A stretch of DNA of 24,936 nucleotides from JBAXLO01 sp037134755 (GTDB lineage: Bacteria > Bacteroidota > Bacteroidia > Bacteroidales > JACABE01). The DNA lies in NCBI GenBank assembly GCA_037134755.1, contig JBAXLO010000050.1:1-24936 (forward strand), written 5' to 3'. Positions 1 to 7,994 of the stretch are shown piece after piece. The translations under genes and the position numbers were made by a program. Below the pieces are notes generated by a model. It had not been told where the DNA came from and searched no databases. It saw only the letters and a list, made by a program, of their open reading frames with translations. Positions within the stretch are counted from its first letter, which is position 1. Each line of letters begins with the position of its first letter.

Positions 1-259
1 AAGAATACTTTTGGTTAGATTCGATATTTATGCTTAAAAATTCCATTTTGCTTTGAGTTTAAATTAGAATGCAAAGGTAAGACCGTATTATACATAAATT
101 GTTGTTCAGTTTTGACAAATAAGTGCGAATTTTCACGATTTGGGGCTTTAATGTAATATTTATTCAAATAAGTTCATTAATAAGTTTTACTTTTGTAGTG
201 CTTATTGAAAAGTAAATAAATGAAAAATATTAATACCTTAAAAACCAAAACCAAAGAAA
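1..259. other. Left-edge intergenic stretch, no gene seen
   Basis: No coding region was recognised here. The minus strand carries a TACCTTTG match to the Bacteroidota -7 element (plus positions 72-79), which could belong to a gene leaving the window to the left, but no TTG lies 19 nt upstream. The plus strand carries TACTTTTG at 188-195, a plausible -7 element for the regulator starting at 260, again without a convincing -33 element. Confidence 0.4.
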
Positions 260-793
260 ATGAAAATACATATAAAAAACATGCAAGATTTAAGATGCAA
301 ACTAATGGTAATTGCTATACTTAAAACACTTAATATTGAATTTATAAAGATAAAAGCAGGTATAATATATTTAAGTCAGGATTTAAGTAAAGAACAATAC
401 TTATTGTTGAATGATCAATTGTTATTGATTGGGATGGAAATAATTACTGGAAAGGATTTAATTATAACTGAAGATATAAAGCATGAAATTTATGATATGT
501 TAAACGAAGAGAAAGGAATTTCGAAGGTAAATTTTTCGGATCGTATTACTGATAAATTAGGATATAGTAATAATCGTCTTTCTACTATATTTAAGAAAAA
601 TACAAAGATTAATATACAAACCTGTATTAATATTGAAAAGCTGAAATTGATAAAAGAAATGCTCCTAACTCGTAATTTTTCAAAAACAGAAATAGCAGAT
701 AAATTTCATTTCTGCGATACGAAATGCTTATGTCATTTTTTCAAGAAACACGCTTTATACACTATGAGTTTTTTCTTGAATATGAAACGATAG
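260..793 (+). CDS. Small AraC-type HTH protein with HMA-like N-terminus
   Basis: Predicted 177-residue DNA-binding protein. The C-terminal half (about residues 85-177) has the two-helix-turn-helix layout of the AraC/XylS domain, including a LGYSNNRLSTIFKK stretch and a second half with IADKFHF followed by CHFFKKHA. The N-terminal half (about 1-80) resembles, from memory, the ferredoxin-like heavy-metal-associated fold found in a short Bacteroidota AraC family encoded near metal-transport genes. Those relatives carry a CxxC pair near residue 10; here only Cys13 remains and the first position is Asp10. The start is the ATG at 260, about 65 nt downstream of a TAnnTTTG match. No partner gene is adjacent on the same strand. 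The regulatory target cannot be told from the sequence. The HTH call is fairly sure; the metal link is inference. Confidence 0.72.
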   Translation: MKIHIKNMQDLRCKLMVIAILKTLNIEFIKIKAGIIYLSQDLSKEQYLLLNDQLLLIGMEIITGKDLIITEDIKHEIYDMLNEEKGISKVNFSDRITDKLGYSNNRLSTIFKKNTKINIQTCINIEKLKLIKEMLLTRNFSKTEIADKFHFCDTKCLCHFFKKHALYTMSFFLNMKR

Positions 794-842
794 AGTATAC
801 TATTTAAATTATAAATAAAACCATTATCCCTTTATAAGTATA

Positions 843-872
843 AAGCCTCTACAAAATCAATTGCAAAGGCTT
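843..872 (-). terminator. Likely terminator of the type IX-secreted protein gene
   Basis: Inverted repeat AAGCCT (843-848) / AGGCTT (867-872) lies beyond the stop codon of the minus-strand gene ending at 918. On the minus strand the second arm is followed by a short T stretch. The stem is short and the loop is long, so the call is weak. Confidence 0.4.
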
Positions 873-917
873 CATAACATATATATTAAGGCTATTATTG
901 CCTAATTATCAAGATTA

Positions 918-1622
918 TTATTTGGAAACAACTATTTTAGTGATATTCTTTTTGTTACCTGATTCGATATGTAATAAATAAATTCCATTATTAACATTAT
1001 ACAAAGGAATCTCTGTTAAAGAACCTTTAGAAATAGTAGTATATATGAGTTCACCCAAAAGATTGTATAAGGAATATTTTGTTTGATTATTCTTATTATC
1101 AATAGTTTTGATAATAACTTTATCAATAACGGGATTAGGGTAAACAGTGAAATGATTTGCTAGCATTTGATTGTTTTCGATTCCGACAGTATTGATTGCG
1201 TGCAATATAAATGTAAGGCTATCGCCAGCCGCCGAACTACCGGCAACACTAATATGAACTCCGGCAACGCTAGTAACTGGTGTATTGCCAGTCCACAAAT
1301 GCGAACCTGCAAAGCCAAATCCACCTGGAGCTATCGGAGGGAAACTTCCTGTGGCAGGAAAACCTAATAAACAAAAACCAGATGCGCAGAAATCAAAATA
1401 AGTACCACACAATGTATCGTATTGTGTTGTTCTCCAGTTTACATGAAGCGTATCGGAGGTATTGTTATTGATAAGAATCTTATCATAAGAATGTGTGTTA
1501 AGCTCCTGATATACTTCAAGAGTATCCGAAGGCGATATGGTGTATTGCGCCTTGCTAACATTTGCAGATAGAAAAGTGATTGCAAATAGAAAAAAGAGAA
1601 TGACATTTTTGTTTTTATTCAT
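918..1622 (-). CDS. Secreted protein with type IX secretion sorting domain
   Basis: A 234-residue exported protein. Residues 1-26 form a signal peptide (short basic start, hydrophobic core, cleavage near KAQ). Residues about 158-234 are a Por-type C-terminal sorting domain: it begins with FTVYPNP, has a central YSLYNLLGELIY strand and ends with GIYLLHIE and a short basic tail. Such domains target proteins to the type IX secretion system and are removed or anchored at the cell surface. The middle (about 27-157) is beta-rich, has several Cys, Gly and Ser residues and matches no family I recognise. The frame is open further upstream, to 1730, but that would overlap the neighbouring symporter gene and hide the signal peptide, so the ATG at 1622-1620 is chosen. 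A TATCTTTG element lies only 4 nt upstream of that ATG. Confidence 0.8.
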   Translation of the reverse strand: MNKNKNVILFFLFAITFLSANVSKAQYTISPSDTLEVYQELNTHSYDKILINNNTSDTLHVNWRTTQYDTLCGTYFDFCASGFCLLGFPATGSFPPIAPGGFGFAGSHLWTGNTPVTSVAGVHISVAGSSAAGDSLTFILHAINTVGIENNQMLANHFTVYPNPVIDKVIIKTIDNKNNQTKYSLYNLLGELIYTTISKGSLTEIPLYNVNNGIYLLHIESGNKKNITKIVVSK

Positions 1623-1626
1623 TGTG

Positions 1627-1634
1627 CAAAGATA
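1627..1634 (-). promoter_or_regulatory. -7 promoter element abutting the start codon
   Basis: On the minus strand TATCTTTG ends 4 nt before the ATG of the type IX-secreted protein gene. It fits TAnnTTTG exactly. No TTG sits 19 nt upstream. If used, the transcript would start at or next to the ATG. Confidence 0.4.
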
Positions 1635-1662
1635 AGAATTTTCTTTGATTAGATAAAATAAT

Positions 1663-3147
1663 TTATTGCAATGGCTTTCTTTTTGAAAGCAAAAAACCAA
1701 CAAGAAAAATAATCGTAGTACCAATAACAATAGTAAGATTGGAATGAAAAGGACTTTTGAAATGAATAAATGTGTTGTTTGTAAAATAAATAGGCGATAA
1801 ACTCATCCAACATATAACAAGTACTCCTATAGAAACACCAATTACAGCATTAATATTACGTACTTTTTGAACAAAATATCCTAATAAAAACAAACCTAAC
1901 ATACCACCACTAAAGATAGAAGCCAATGCCCACCAAGTATCCAAAGCGCTTTTAACCCTGATCATTGCCAATGCTACAAGTATGCCTAAAATGCCAAATA
2001 TCAGTGAAGAAATATATAGAACCAGCATTGAAGTCTTTTCGGATGGATTGGGATTGTAATGCCTTTTATAATAATCAGTAAGCACAATAGTTGCGGTACT
2101 ATTTACACTTGTCGACATAGAGCTCATGCCTGCTGCAAACAAAGAAGCTATCAATAAGCCCGTTAAACCTACAGGTAATCCATTAACTATATAATATGGG
2201 AATACTTTGTCGGCCATATTAACGTCTTTAAGATAAGCAGGCAAAAGATTGGGCTGAGCTGTATAATAAGCAAATAAAGCCGTTCCTATAAAGAAAAACA
2301 AAAAAGAAACAGGTATATAAAGTAATGAGCCAAACAGAGCAGATATCTTAGCTTCACGTTCGGTTTTGGTTGTCATATAGCGCTGTACAAAGTTTTGATC
2401 AATACCATAGTTTTGAAGATTAATAAACAGACCATACACAAGCACAACCCAGAAAGTAGATTGCGAAACACTACTGCTATAACTTCCTAAGCTAAATTTA
2501 TGGTGCTCCATAGCTATCTTAAATAATTGACCCGGACCTTCGGGCATGGAGAAAAGAAGCGTAAAAGCACAAATCAAAGCCCCACCAATAAGAATAATCC
2601 CCTGAATAGCATCTGTCCATATAACAGCTTGTATCCCTCCAAGCATCGAATAAATAATAACTAAAATCCCTGTTATAATAATGATTAAACTTACATCCCA
2701 ACCAAACAAAACATTTAAAGGAAGAGCAAGTAAATATAATATTGCACCTTTACGCATAGTTTGAGTTAATATATAACAAGCAGATGCATAAATTCTTGCC
2801 CATGGACCAAAACGTGTTTCAAGATAAGCATATGCCGAAATATTATTAATGCTTCTGTATAAAGGAATAAAAAAACGGATAGCCATATAAGTAGCTATTG
2901 GTATTGACAAACTAAATACAAAAGCATTCCAATTAGATTGATATGCCTTTCCCGGTAGTGCCAGAAAACTTATGCTACTAACAAAAGTTGCAAAGATTGA
3001 CATGCCAACAACCCATACAGGAATCTTTCCACCCCCTTTAGTAAATTGTTCAGAGCTTCTGTTTTTAAAGAAAAAACTACAACCAAACAATACAATTCCA
3101 ATCATATATATTAGAAAAACAAGCAGATCGATAAAGTGTAATTTCAT
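1663..3147 (-). CDS. Sodium:solute symporter (SSS family)
   Basis: A 494-residue polytopic inner-membrane transporter of the SSS family (TC 2.A.21), which couples sodium entry to uptake of a small solute. About 13 hydrophobic segments are spread along the whole length. Family signs are the N-terminal SSEQFTKGGGKIPVWVVGMSI region (about 31-50), where the GG...P.W stretch precedes TM2, the SFLALPGKAY segment in TM2, and the LLIASLFAAGMSSMSTSVNS helix in the second half, which holds the small-residue and Ser-rich sodium-site region. The substrate cannot be assigned; relatives carry sugars, sialic acid, amino acids or vitamins. A TATTTTTG match lies about 50 nt upstream on the same strand (3203-3196). 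The gene is followed 40 nt later by the secreted protein gene on the same strand, but no functional link is evident. Confidence 0.88.
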   Translation of the reverse strand: MKLHFIDLLVFLIYMIGIVLFGCSFFFKNRSSEQFTKGGGKIPVWVVGMSIFATFVSSISFLALPGKAYQSNWNAFVFSLSIPIATYMAIRFFIPLYRSINNISAYAYLETRFGPWARIYASACYILTQTMRKGAILYLLALPLNVLFGWDVSLIIIITGILVIIYSMLGGIQAVIWTDAIQGIILIGGALICAFTLLFSMPEGPGQLFKIAMEHHKFSLGSYSSSVSQSTFWVVLVYGLFINLQNYGIDQNFVQRYMTTKTEREAKISALFGSLLYIPVSFLFFFIGTALFAYYTAQPNLLPAYLKDVNMADKVFPYYIVNGLPVGLTGLLIASLFAAGMSSMSTSVNSTATIVLTDYYKRHYNPNPSEKTSMLVLYISSLIFGILGILVALAMIRVKSALDTWWALASIFSGGMLGLFLLGYFVQKVRNINAVIGVSIGVLVICWMSLSPIYFTNNTFIHFKSPFHSNLTIVIGTTIIFLVGFLLSKRKPLQ

Positions 3148-3195
3148 TTAATTGTATTAGAAATTTATTAAGTAATAAAGAGTTAAATTGATTTG

Positions 3196-3203
3196 CAAAA
3201 ATA
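3196..3203 (-). promoter_or_regulatory. -7 promoter element for the symporter gene
   Basis: TATTTTTG on the minus strand matches the Bacteroidota -7 consensus. It lies about 50 nt upstream of the symporter ATG. The -33 position reads TTA rather than TTG. Confidence 0.4.
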
Positions 3204-3243
3204 AGATAAATAGTGATAAGGTTAAAGAAATTAAATAAATAAA

Positions 3244-3273
3244 AAGCCTTTAGCAAATTAATGTTAAAGGCTT
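3244..3273 (-). terminator. Terminator of the lytic transglycosylase gene
   Basis: Arms AAGCCTTTA (3244-3252) and TAAAGGCTT (3265-3273) are perfectly complementary. On the minus strand the hairpin is followed by a T-rich run. It sits 27 nt past the stop codon of the gene ending at 3300. Confidence 0.8.
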
Positions 3274-3299
3274 CTGAAAAATATTTTTATTAAATTAGA

Positions 3300-4295
3300 T
3301 TAATATAAAACTGATGCTGTATCGTTAAATAACCTATCACTATTTTCGCCAAAAAGATTATCATAATTATCATAACCAGGCTTAGGAATCTTGATTTCGA
3401 ATACCTTTTTCTCTTTATTAGTAAGCTTTTTATTTCGCAACCAAGGATTAAAATCTTTTAATATTCGATAATTAATAGCATTAGCTTTTGCAAAATCTAC
3501 AAGATTATTAATAGAAGTGTCAACCTTAACCGTTTTGAAAGGAATAGGCGGGTAAAGATCTTTTATTCTGAGATAATAACCAAATTTTACGGGAGAAGTA
3601 TGAATAAGTTTTAAAGCTAGAATTCTATATACATATCTGGAAGTTTCTTCATTTAGATATAAATCAAAATATGTATTGGTTTTTTGTAGTTCTAAAGCCC
3701 TTTTAACACCGTTCTCTCCCATATTGTATGAGGCTGCTGCTAATACCCAATTATTGAACATCGAATGCGTATAATTTAAATACTTACATGCTGCTTCAGT
3801 AGCTTTATCAATATTATATCGCTCGTCAACTTCATCATTAATTTCCAAGCCATATCTTTGTCCGGTAGGCTTTACAAACTGCCAGAAACCTGCAGCATTA
3901 GCAGACGAACTTACATTCATTAAACCACTTTCAATTAAAGCAAGATATTTAAAATCATCAGGCACACCATTCTTTTTTAGAATAGGTTCAATTATAGGAA
4001 ACCAACGATAAGCTCTTTTCATCATCAACATAGTACTCGACTGCCAGAAAGTATTGGTGAGTAATTCTCTTTCCAAGCCTTCTCTAACGTAATACATATT
4101 TAAAGGAACATTCTCTCCACAAAAAGTTAATTGCTCAGGAATAGCAGGAGAAAGTATATGATAATTTGTTTTAAATGCTTTATGATAGTTTTCATCAGAG
4201 TTTTTATCCTTAATAGTAGAGTAAATTAGCGTCCTCCCTCCTACCAGAATTATTACAGTCATCACTATGGTAAAGAGTATTCGTTTATAATTCAT
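3300..4295 (-). CDS. Membrane-anchored lytic murein transglycosylase (MltD-like)
   Basis: A 331-residue peptidoglycan-cleaving enzyme with an SLT (glycoside hydrolase 23) domain. Residues about 5-27 form one N-terminal hydrophobic segment, either an anchor or an uncleaved signal, placing the enzyme in the periplasm. The SLT domain spans about 105-215: YLALIESGLMN contains the catalytic Glu122, then AAGFWQFVKPTGQRYGL and AAASYNMGENGVKRAL follow, all standard motifs. Residues about 255-315 (INNLVDFAKANAINYRILKDFNPWL) look like a single LysM-type carbohydrate-binding repeat. The family breaks the MurNAc-GlcNAc bond, leaving a 1,6-anhydro end, and works in wall turnover. The gene stands alone between two terminators, so it is probably monocistronic. 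Confidence 0.9.
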   Translation of the reverse strand: MNYKRILFTIVMTVIILVGGRTLIYSTIKDKNSDENYHKAFKTNYHILSPAIPEQLTFCGENVPLNMYYVREGLERELLTNTFWQSSTMLMMKRAYRWFPIIEPILKKNGVPDDFKYLALIESGLMNVSSSANAAGFWQFVKPTGQRYGLEINDEVDERYNIDKATEAACKYLNYTHSMFNNWVLAAASYNMGENGVKRALELQKTNTYFDLYLNEETSRYVYRILALKLIHTSPVKFGYYLRIKDLYPPIPFKTVKVDTSINNLVDFAKANAINYRILKDFNPWLRNKKLTNKEKKVFEIKIPKPGYDNYDNLFGENSDRLFNDTASVLY

Positions 4296-4396
4296 GATGC
4301 AAATGTTATTGATTAATTTAAGAGCAATCTGCTTTAACAGATGTTTAGATTTAACGTTAATATTTCTTAAATAGTATCTAATTTAAAATAAAAAAA

Positions 4397-4436
4397 AGTG
4401 ATTAAACTGATTTAATTTAATCTCAGTTTAATCACT
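4397..4436 (-). terminator. Terminator of the PLP enzyme gene
   Basis: Arms AGTGATTAAACTGA (4397-4410) and TCAGTTTAATCACT (4423-4436) form a perfect 14-bp stem. On the minus strand the stem is followed by a run of T. It lies 28 nt beyond the stop codon of the gene ending at 4465. This is a classic intrinsic terminator. Confidence 0.9.
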
Positions 4437-4464
4437 CGATAATATATAAATAAAAGAACTTAAA

Positions 4465-5646
4465 TTAGATTTTAGCTAAAGCTTGATCTAAGTCAGCAAT
4501 AATATCTTCAACATCTTCAATACCTACAGAAAATCTCACAAGACCATCAGTAATTCCGGCAGCTTCACGAGAATTTTTATCCATTTTAGAATGCGTCATT
4601 GATGCCGGATGCTGAATTAATGTTTCTACTCCACCTAAAGATACTGCTAAAATAGCAAGTTCAACATTATCCATTAATACTTTACCAGCTTTTAAACCAC
4701 CTTTAACTTCGAAACTAATCATCGAACCAAAGCCTTTCATTTGTTTACAACAAAGATCATATTGAGGATGTGATTTTAAGCCAGGATATTTTATCCATTC
4801 AATTTTAGGATGGTTTTCTAAGAAATCAGCAACTTTCATTGCATTTTCCTGTGATCTATCAATACGAATACCTAAAGTTTTTAATCCACGAATAACCATA
4901 TATGCTTGATGTGGATCCATATTGCAACCCATATTAATCATCATAACGCGAAGTTTTTTATAAAGAGCTTCTTCTTTAGCAATAATAATACCACCAACGA
5001 TATCAGCATGACCATTTATAAACTTAGTCATTGAATGAAAAACTACATCAGCACCTAAATTAAGAGGATTCTGTAAGTAAGGACTGCAAAAAGTATTATC
5101 AACTACAAGAAGCAATCCATTGTCATGAGCTAATTTAGCAACAGCTTCTATGTCTGTAATAGCCATAGTTGGATTTGCAGGAGTTTCGATAAAAATCACT
5201 TTAGTATTTGGCTTAATAGCAGCCTTCACTTCTTCAAAATTCTCAGTATTTACATAAGTTGATTCAACACCAAAGCGAGAAAAATGTTGTTCCATTACAA
5301 CTCTTGAAGGACCATATACAGCAGCAGAACTAACTATATGAGCACCCTGACCAAGTAAAGCCATATATATTGTTGAAACCGCAGCCATCCCAGAACTTAC
5401 TGCTATACCACCAAAACCATTTTCAAGTTCAGCTAATTGATTTTCTAAAGCTGAGATGGTAGGGTTTCCTATACGAGTATAGATATAACCATCACTCTCA
5501 CCGGCAAAGCATGCAGCACCATGATCAGCATTCTTAAATTTAAAAGTTGAAGTTTGATAAATTGGCACGGTAGCACTACCTAAAGCGTCTTCAAAACCAC
5601 CACCATGGATTAGTTTAGAGTTGAATCCAATATTTTTATTTTTCAT
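4465..5646 (-). CDS. PLP-dependent gamma-lyase (methionine gamma-lyase / cystathionine lyase family)
   Basis: A 393-residue cytosolic enzyme of the Cys/Met metabolism PLP family. The PLP lysine is Lys208 in HSMTKFINGHADIVGG; Asp183 in VVDNTFCSPY holds the pyridine nitrogen; Tyr56 and Arg58 in YIYTRIGNP contact the cofactor phosphate of the neighbouring subunit; and SSGMAAVST (84-92) binds the phosphate. The C-terminal SLGGVETLIQHPASMTHS motif binds the substrate carboxylate. Overall sequence resembles bacterial methionine gamma-lyases, which split methionine into methanethiol, ammonia and 2-oxobutyrate. However, the active-site Cys of those enzymes (YGC; Cys116 in Pseudomonas putida) is Pro113 here (YGP), so cystathionine gamma-lyase or O-acetylhomoserine sulfhydrylase activity is equally possible. 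A TATCTTTG element precedes the gene by about 25 nt. Confidence 0.85.
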   Translation of the reverse strand: MKNKNIGFNSKLIHGGGFEDALGSATVPIYQTSTFKFKNADHGAACFAGESDGYIYTRIGNPTISALENQLAELENGFGGIAVSSGMAAVSTIYMALLGQGAHIVSSAAVYGPSRVVMEQHFSRFGVESTYVNTENFEEVKAAIKPNTKVIFIETPANPTMAITDIEAVAKLAHDNGLLLVVDNTFCSPYLQNPLNLGADVVFHSMTKFINGHADIVGGIIIAKEEALYKKLRVMMINMGCNMDPHQAYMVIRGLKTLGIRIDRSQENAMKVADFLENHPKIEWIKYPGLKSHPQYDLCCKQMKGFGSMISFEVKGGLKAGKVLMDNVELAILAVSLGGVETLIQHPASMTHSKMDKNSREAAGITDGLVRFSVGIEDVEDIIADLDQALAKI

Positions 5647-5672
5647 TATGATAATGTATTATTATTTTTTTG

Positions 5673-5680
5673 CAAAGATA
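5673..5680 (-). promoter_or_regulatory. -7 promoter element for the PLP enzyme gene
   Basis: TATCTTTG on the minus strand is an exact TAnnTTTG match about 25 nt upstream of the ATG. No TTG occurs 19 nt further upstream. Confidence 0.45.
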
Positions 5681-5724
5681 CCTTGTTTTGCTTAATTATT
5701 AAAAGAAATAAATAGGATAATTAT

Positions 5725-7320
5725 TTAAATAACTGAAATTCCTTTATAAAAGAAGATTTTAAATACTAAAATAATTAAAAATAAAAGAAAAGCCCCATAT
5801 TTTAAAATATTATAATCTCTTTTATTTCTGACAATTGTAACATTTTCTTTTTGAAATCCTCTAGGGCTAACAACAGCAGTTATTACTACTAAGAAAATTG
5901 GCAGATATATAAACAAATTATAATGAACTAAATTAGGGAAACTAATTAATATTAAAAAAGCAATGCTTGTTAAATATGGTAATAATATTTGAGCTATTAA
6001 AAAATAACTCCTGTTTCTAGATATAGTAAGCTCTTTATGATCAGAGATTCTAAGGAAGAATGTTCTTGAAAAGAAACCAATTGTAATAAGTACAATAGAA
6101 GATAGCACCATAATTATTATTTCTTCAATATCGTATTTTCGACTAAAGAAAATCCATTCAACACACTTAATAAAACCACTTCGGGTGATAGCACCAACAA
6201 TGTATGCCCCAAAAAACATATTAAAGGAATTGATCATGCTCCATAAAAAAAACAATCTTAAGAAACGAACCTTTGATTTTGTAATTCCATATAATTTATA
6301 AAAAACAACGGCTAACAATAATGAAATAAAAGGAGCTGCCCCAAATATTATAATTATATTAAATCTTGTCCATAAGTAAGAATAGGGCCCAATTAAATAA
6401 ATAATATCTAAGTAATCCATTATCTGTCTATACCTAGGACTGTAGTTAATAAACCCACCTAAACTATGCAACAATGTAGGCACATTATAAATTGAACAAA
6501 CATATACAGTTATTAATTGATTGATAAAGAAAATAATGATAAAAGATAGTAAAAAAGACAGGGTTGAATTTAGATAAGTGTAAATTAACCTGCTTCTAAG
6601 ATCCGTGTTTTTATAAACTCTTTTAATATCATCTTTTAAAAGTCGATATTCTTTTCTAAAGCTAAAGATAATCTTAAATATCTTCTTAAATATCTTTATA
6701 GTTCTTGTTACAAATTGATAAGGTATATTTGATAAATTTGATTTTATTTGGTTATATCGTTGTAATCTTAATTTTCTCTGCTCTTTTTGAAAATAATAAT
6801 TAAAGCTTTTTTTCTTCTTAGATTTAACTCCAATTGCCTTTTTCTTGAATAAATTAGTAATTGGATCTTTTATATTCTTTAATAATATTCTTCTTTGATA
6901 CTTAATATAAATATTTTCGTCTTTTTTCTTTTTCTTAGTAAAATTAGTAATTGGTTTTAAAGCTAAGTTTTTTAATTCCTTTTGGATTTTTTTTCCTCTA
7001 TTTCTTGCTTTTCTCTTTGGAGTTGATTGTTGTTGTGAATCATCGTTCTTAAATATCTCTATAAAAGATTCTTTTAATCTAGAAAATCTTTGTTTTCTTT
7101 TTTTTGATTCAGCGTAGCGTCTTTGCTTATTGAAGTATTTATAAGGATTAGGAACGGTATTAGCTTTGAAGTTTGTTTTATACCATTTTTTTATTTTCTT
7201 TAGTAGTTTCTTGATTTTATTTTCTCTATGCTTATTACTATACTTTTTTTGAGGACGAGATAATGCATCCTCATTTTTCCACACCTCCTTTTTCCCTGAT
7301 TGATCAATTGTTTCCTGCAT
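5725..7320 (-). CDS. Unrecognised membrane protein with polybasic N-terminal half
   Basis: I do not recognise this 531-residue protein. It has two clearly different halves. Residues 1-245 are hydrophilic and very basic: about 30% of the first 100 residues are Lys or Arg, with clusters such as KKIKKWYK, SKKRKQR and KSKKKK, and loosely repeated phrases (KPITNFTKKKKK at about 122-132, DPITNLFKKK at about 152-161). Residues about 247-531 hold seven or eight hydrophobic segments joined by short loops, typical of an integral inner-membrane protein. The basic half should stay in the cytoplasm, where it could touch membrane lipids, RNA or DNA, but nothing in the sequence decides this. It is transcribed away from ruvX, with TAAGTTTG at 7351-7344 as a possible -7 element. 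The ATG at 7320 is the only convincing start. Confidence 0.75.
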   Translation of the reverse strand: MQETIDQSGKKEVWKNEDALSRPQKKYSNKHRENKIKKLLKKIKKWYKTNFKANTVPNPYKYFNKQRRYAESKKRKQRFSRLKESFIEIFKNDDSQQQSTPKRKARNRGKKIQKELKNLALKPITNFTKKKKKDENIYIKYQRRILLKNIKDPITNLFKKKAIGVKSKKKKSFNYYFQKEQRKLRLQRYNQIKSNLSNIPYQFVTRTIKIFKKIFKIIFSFRKEYRLLKDDIKRVYKNTDLRSRLIYTYLNSTLSFLLSFIIIFFINQLITVYVCSIYNVPTLLHSLGGFINYSPRYRQIMDYLDIIYLIGPYSYLWTRFNIIIIFGAAPFISLLLAVVFYKLYGITKSKVRFLRLFFLWSMINSFNMFFGAYIVGAITRSGFIKCVEWIFFSRKYDIEEIIIMVLSSIVLITIGFFSRTFFLRISDHKELTISRNRSYFLIAQILLPYLTSIAFLILISFPNLVHYNLFIYLPIFLVVITAVVSPRGFQKENVTIVRNKRDYNILKYGAFLLFLIILVFKIFFYKGISVI

Positions 7321-7343
7321 AGATTTAATAGTAAAAGAAAGTA

Positions 7344-7351
7344 CAAACTTA
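7344..7351 (-). promoter_or_regulatory. -7 promoter element for the polybasic membrane protein
   Basis: TAAGTTTG on the minus strand fits TAnnTTTG, about 23 nt upstream of the ATG. No -33 TTG at the usual distance. Confidence 0.35.
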
Positions 7352-7364
7352 GAACAAATTTCCC

Positions 7365-7386
7365 AATCTTAAAAAGTTTTAAGATT
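7365..7386. repeat. Perfect 10-bp palindrome between divergent genes
   Basis: AATCTTAAAA (7365-7374), two bases, then TTTTAAGATT (7377-7386). The near-zero spacing favours a protein-binding dyad over an RNA hairpin. It lies just upstream of the -7 element of the minus-strand membrane protein gene. No regulator is known. Confidence 0.4.
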
Positions 7387-7508
7387 TATTATGAATAATA
7401 AAATTCAACTTTCTTTACTATCTGTATCAAAATAAAAGAAATACATTTCAATAATTACACTAATTTATAAAAGTACAACTATTAATAACCAAAGAATCTA
7501 TTTATATT

Positions 7509-7538
7509 TTGTGTATAGTCTAAAATCAATTAATTTTG
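7509..7538 (+). promoter_or_regulatory. Promoter of the ruvX-def operon
   Basis: TTG at 7509-7511, a 19-nt spacer, then TAATTTTG at 7531-7538: a full match to the Bacteroidota housekeeping promoter. Transcription would start near 7543, leaving only a few bases before the ruvX ATG at 7551. This rules out the in-frame TTG at 7536, which lies inside the -7 element. Confidence 0.75.
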
Positions 7539-7550
7539 CAAAAAAAATTG

Positions 7551-7979
7551 ATGGGAAGAATTCTTGCAATTGATTATGGTCAAAAAAGAGTAGGCATAGC
7601 TGTAACTGATGAACTACAGTTAATTGCCAATTCATTAACTACTGTTCATTCTAAAGATATTCTTTCTTTTTTAAAAGAATATATAAAAAAAGAAAAAGTT
7701 GATTGCTTTGTTGTAGGTGAACCAAAACAAATGAATAACCAAGCATCAGAATCTGTTAAGTATATTAACCCATTTATTAATCAGTTGAAAAAAGAATTTC
7801 CAAATATGCCTATTGAAAGATGTGATGAAAGATTTACTTCAAAGATAGCAACTCAGACAATTTTAATGTCAGGGTTAAAGAAAAAAGATCGACAAGATAA
7901 ATCACTAATTGATTCAATTAGTGCAACTATAATTCTTCAAACTTATATGGAAACAAAAGCATACAAACAAAACAAATAA
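7551..7979 (+). CDS. ruvX: Putative pre-16S rRNA nuclease / Holliday junction resolvase YqgF
   Basis: A 142-residue cytosolic protein of the YqgF/RuvX family, an RNase H-like nuclease. In E. coli the homologue is linked to 5'-end maturation of 16S rRNA; a Holliday junction role has also been proposed. The fold markers are all present: GRILAIDYGQKRVGIAVTD at the N-terminus with the first catalytic Asp, VVGEPKQMNN in the middle, ERCDERFTS with the second acidic residue, and the DSISATIILQTYM helix with the third. The length is normal for the family. The start is taken as the ATG at 7551, because an earlier in-frame TTG lies within the promoter. The stop is 15 nt before the def start, so the two are cotranscribed. 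Confidence 0.9.
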   Translation: MGRILAIDYGQKRVGIAVTDELQLIANSLTTVHSKDILSFLKEYIKKEKVDCFVVGEPKQMNNQASESVKYINPFINQLKKEFPNMPIERCDERFTSKIATQTILMSGLKKKDRQDKSLIDSISATIILQTYMETKAYKQNK

Positions 7980-7994
7980 ATTAGAAAGAGAATA

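Noticed and set aside
1623..1730. Longer N-terminus for the type IX-secreted protein
   Set aside because: It would overlap the symporter gene and put about 36 residues before an evident signal peptide; a -7 element also lies just before the chosen ATG.
7536..7550. TTG start for ruvX
   Set aside because: The TTG is part of the -7 element TAATTTTG; the ATG at 7551 begins the conserved GRILAIDYG sequence.
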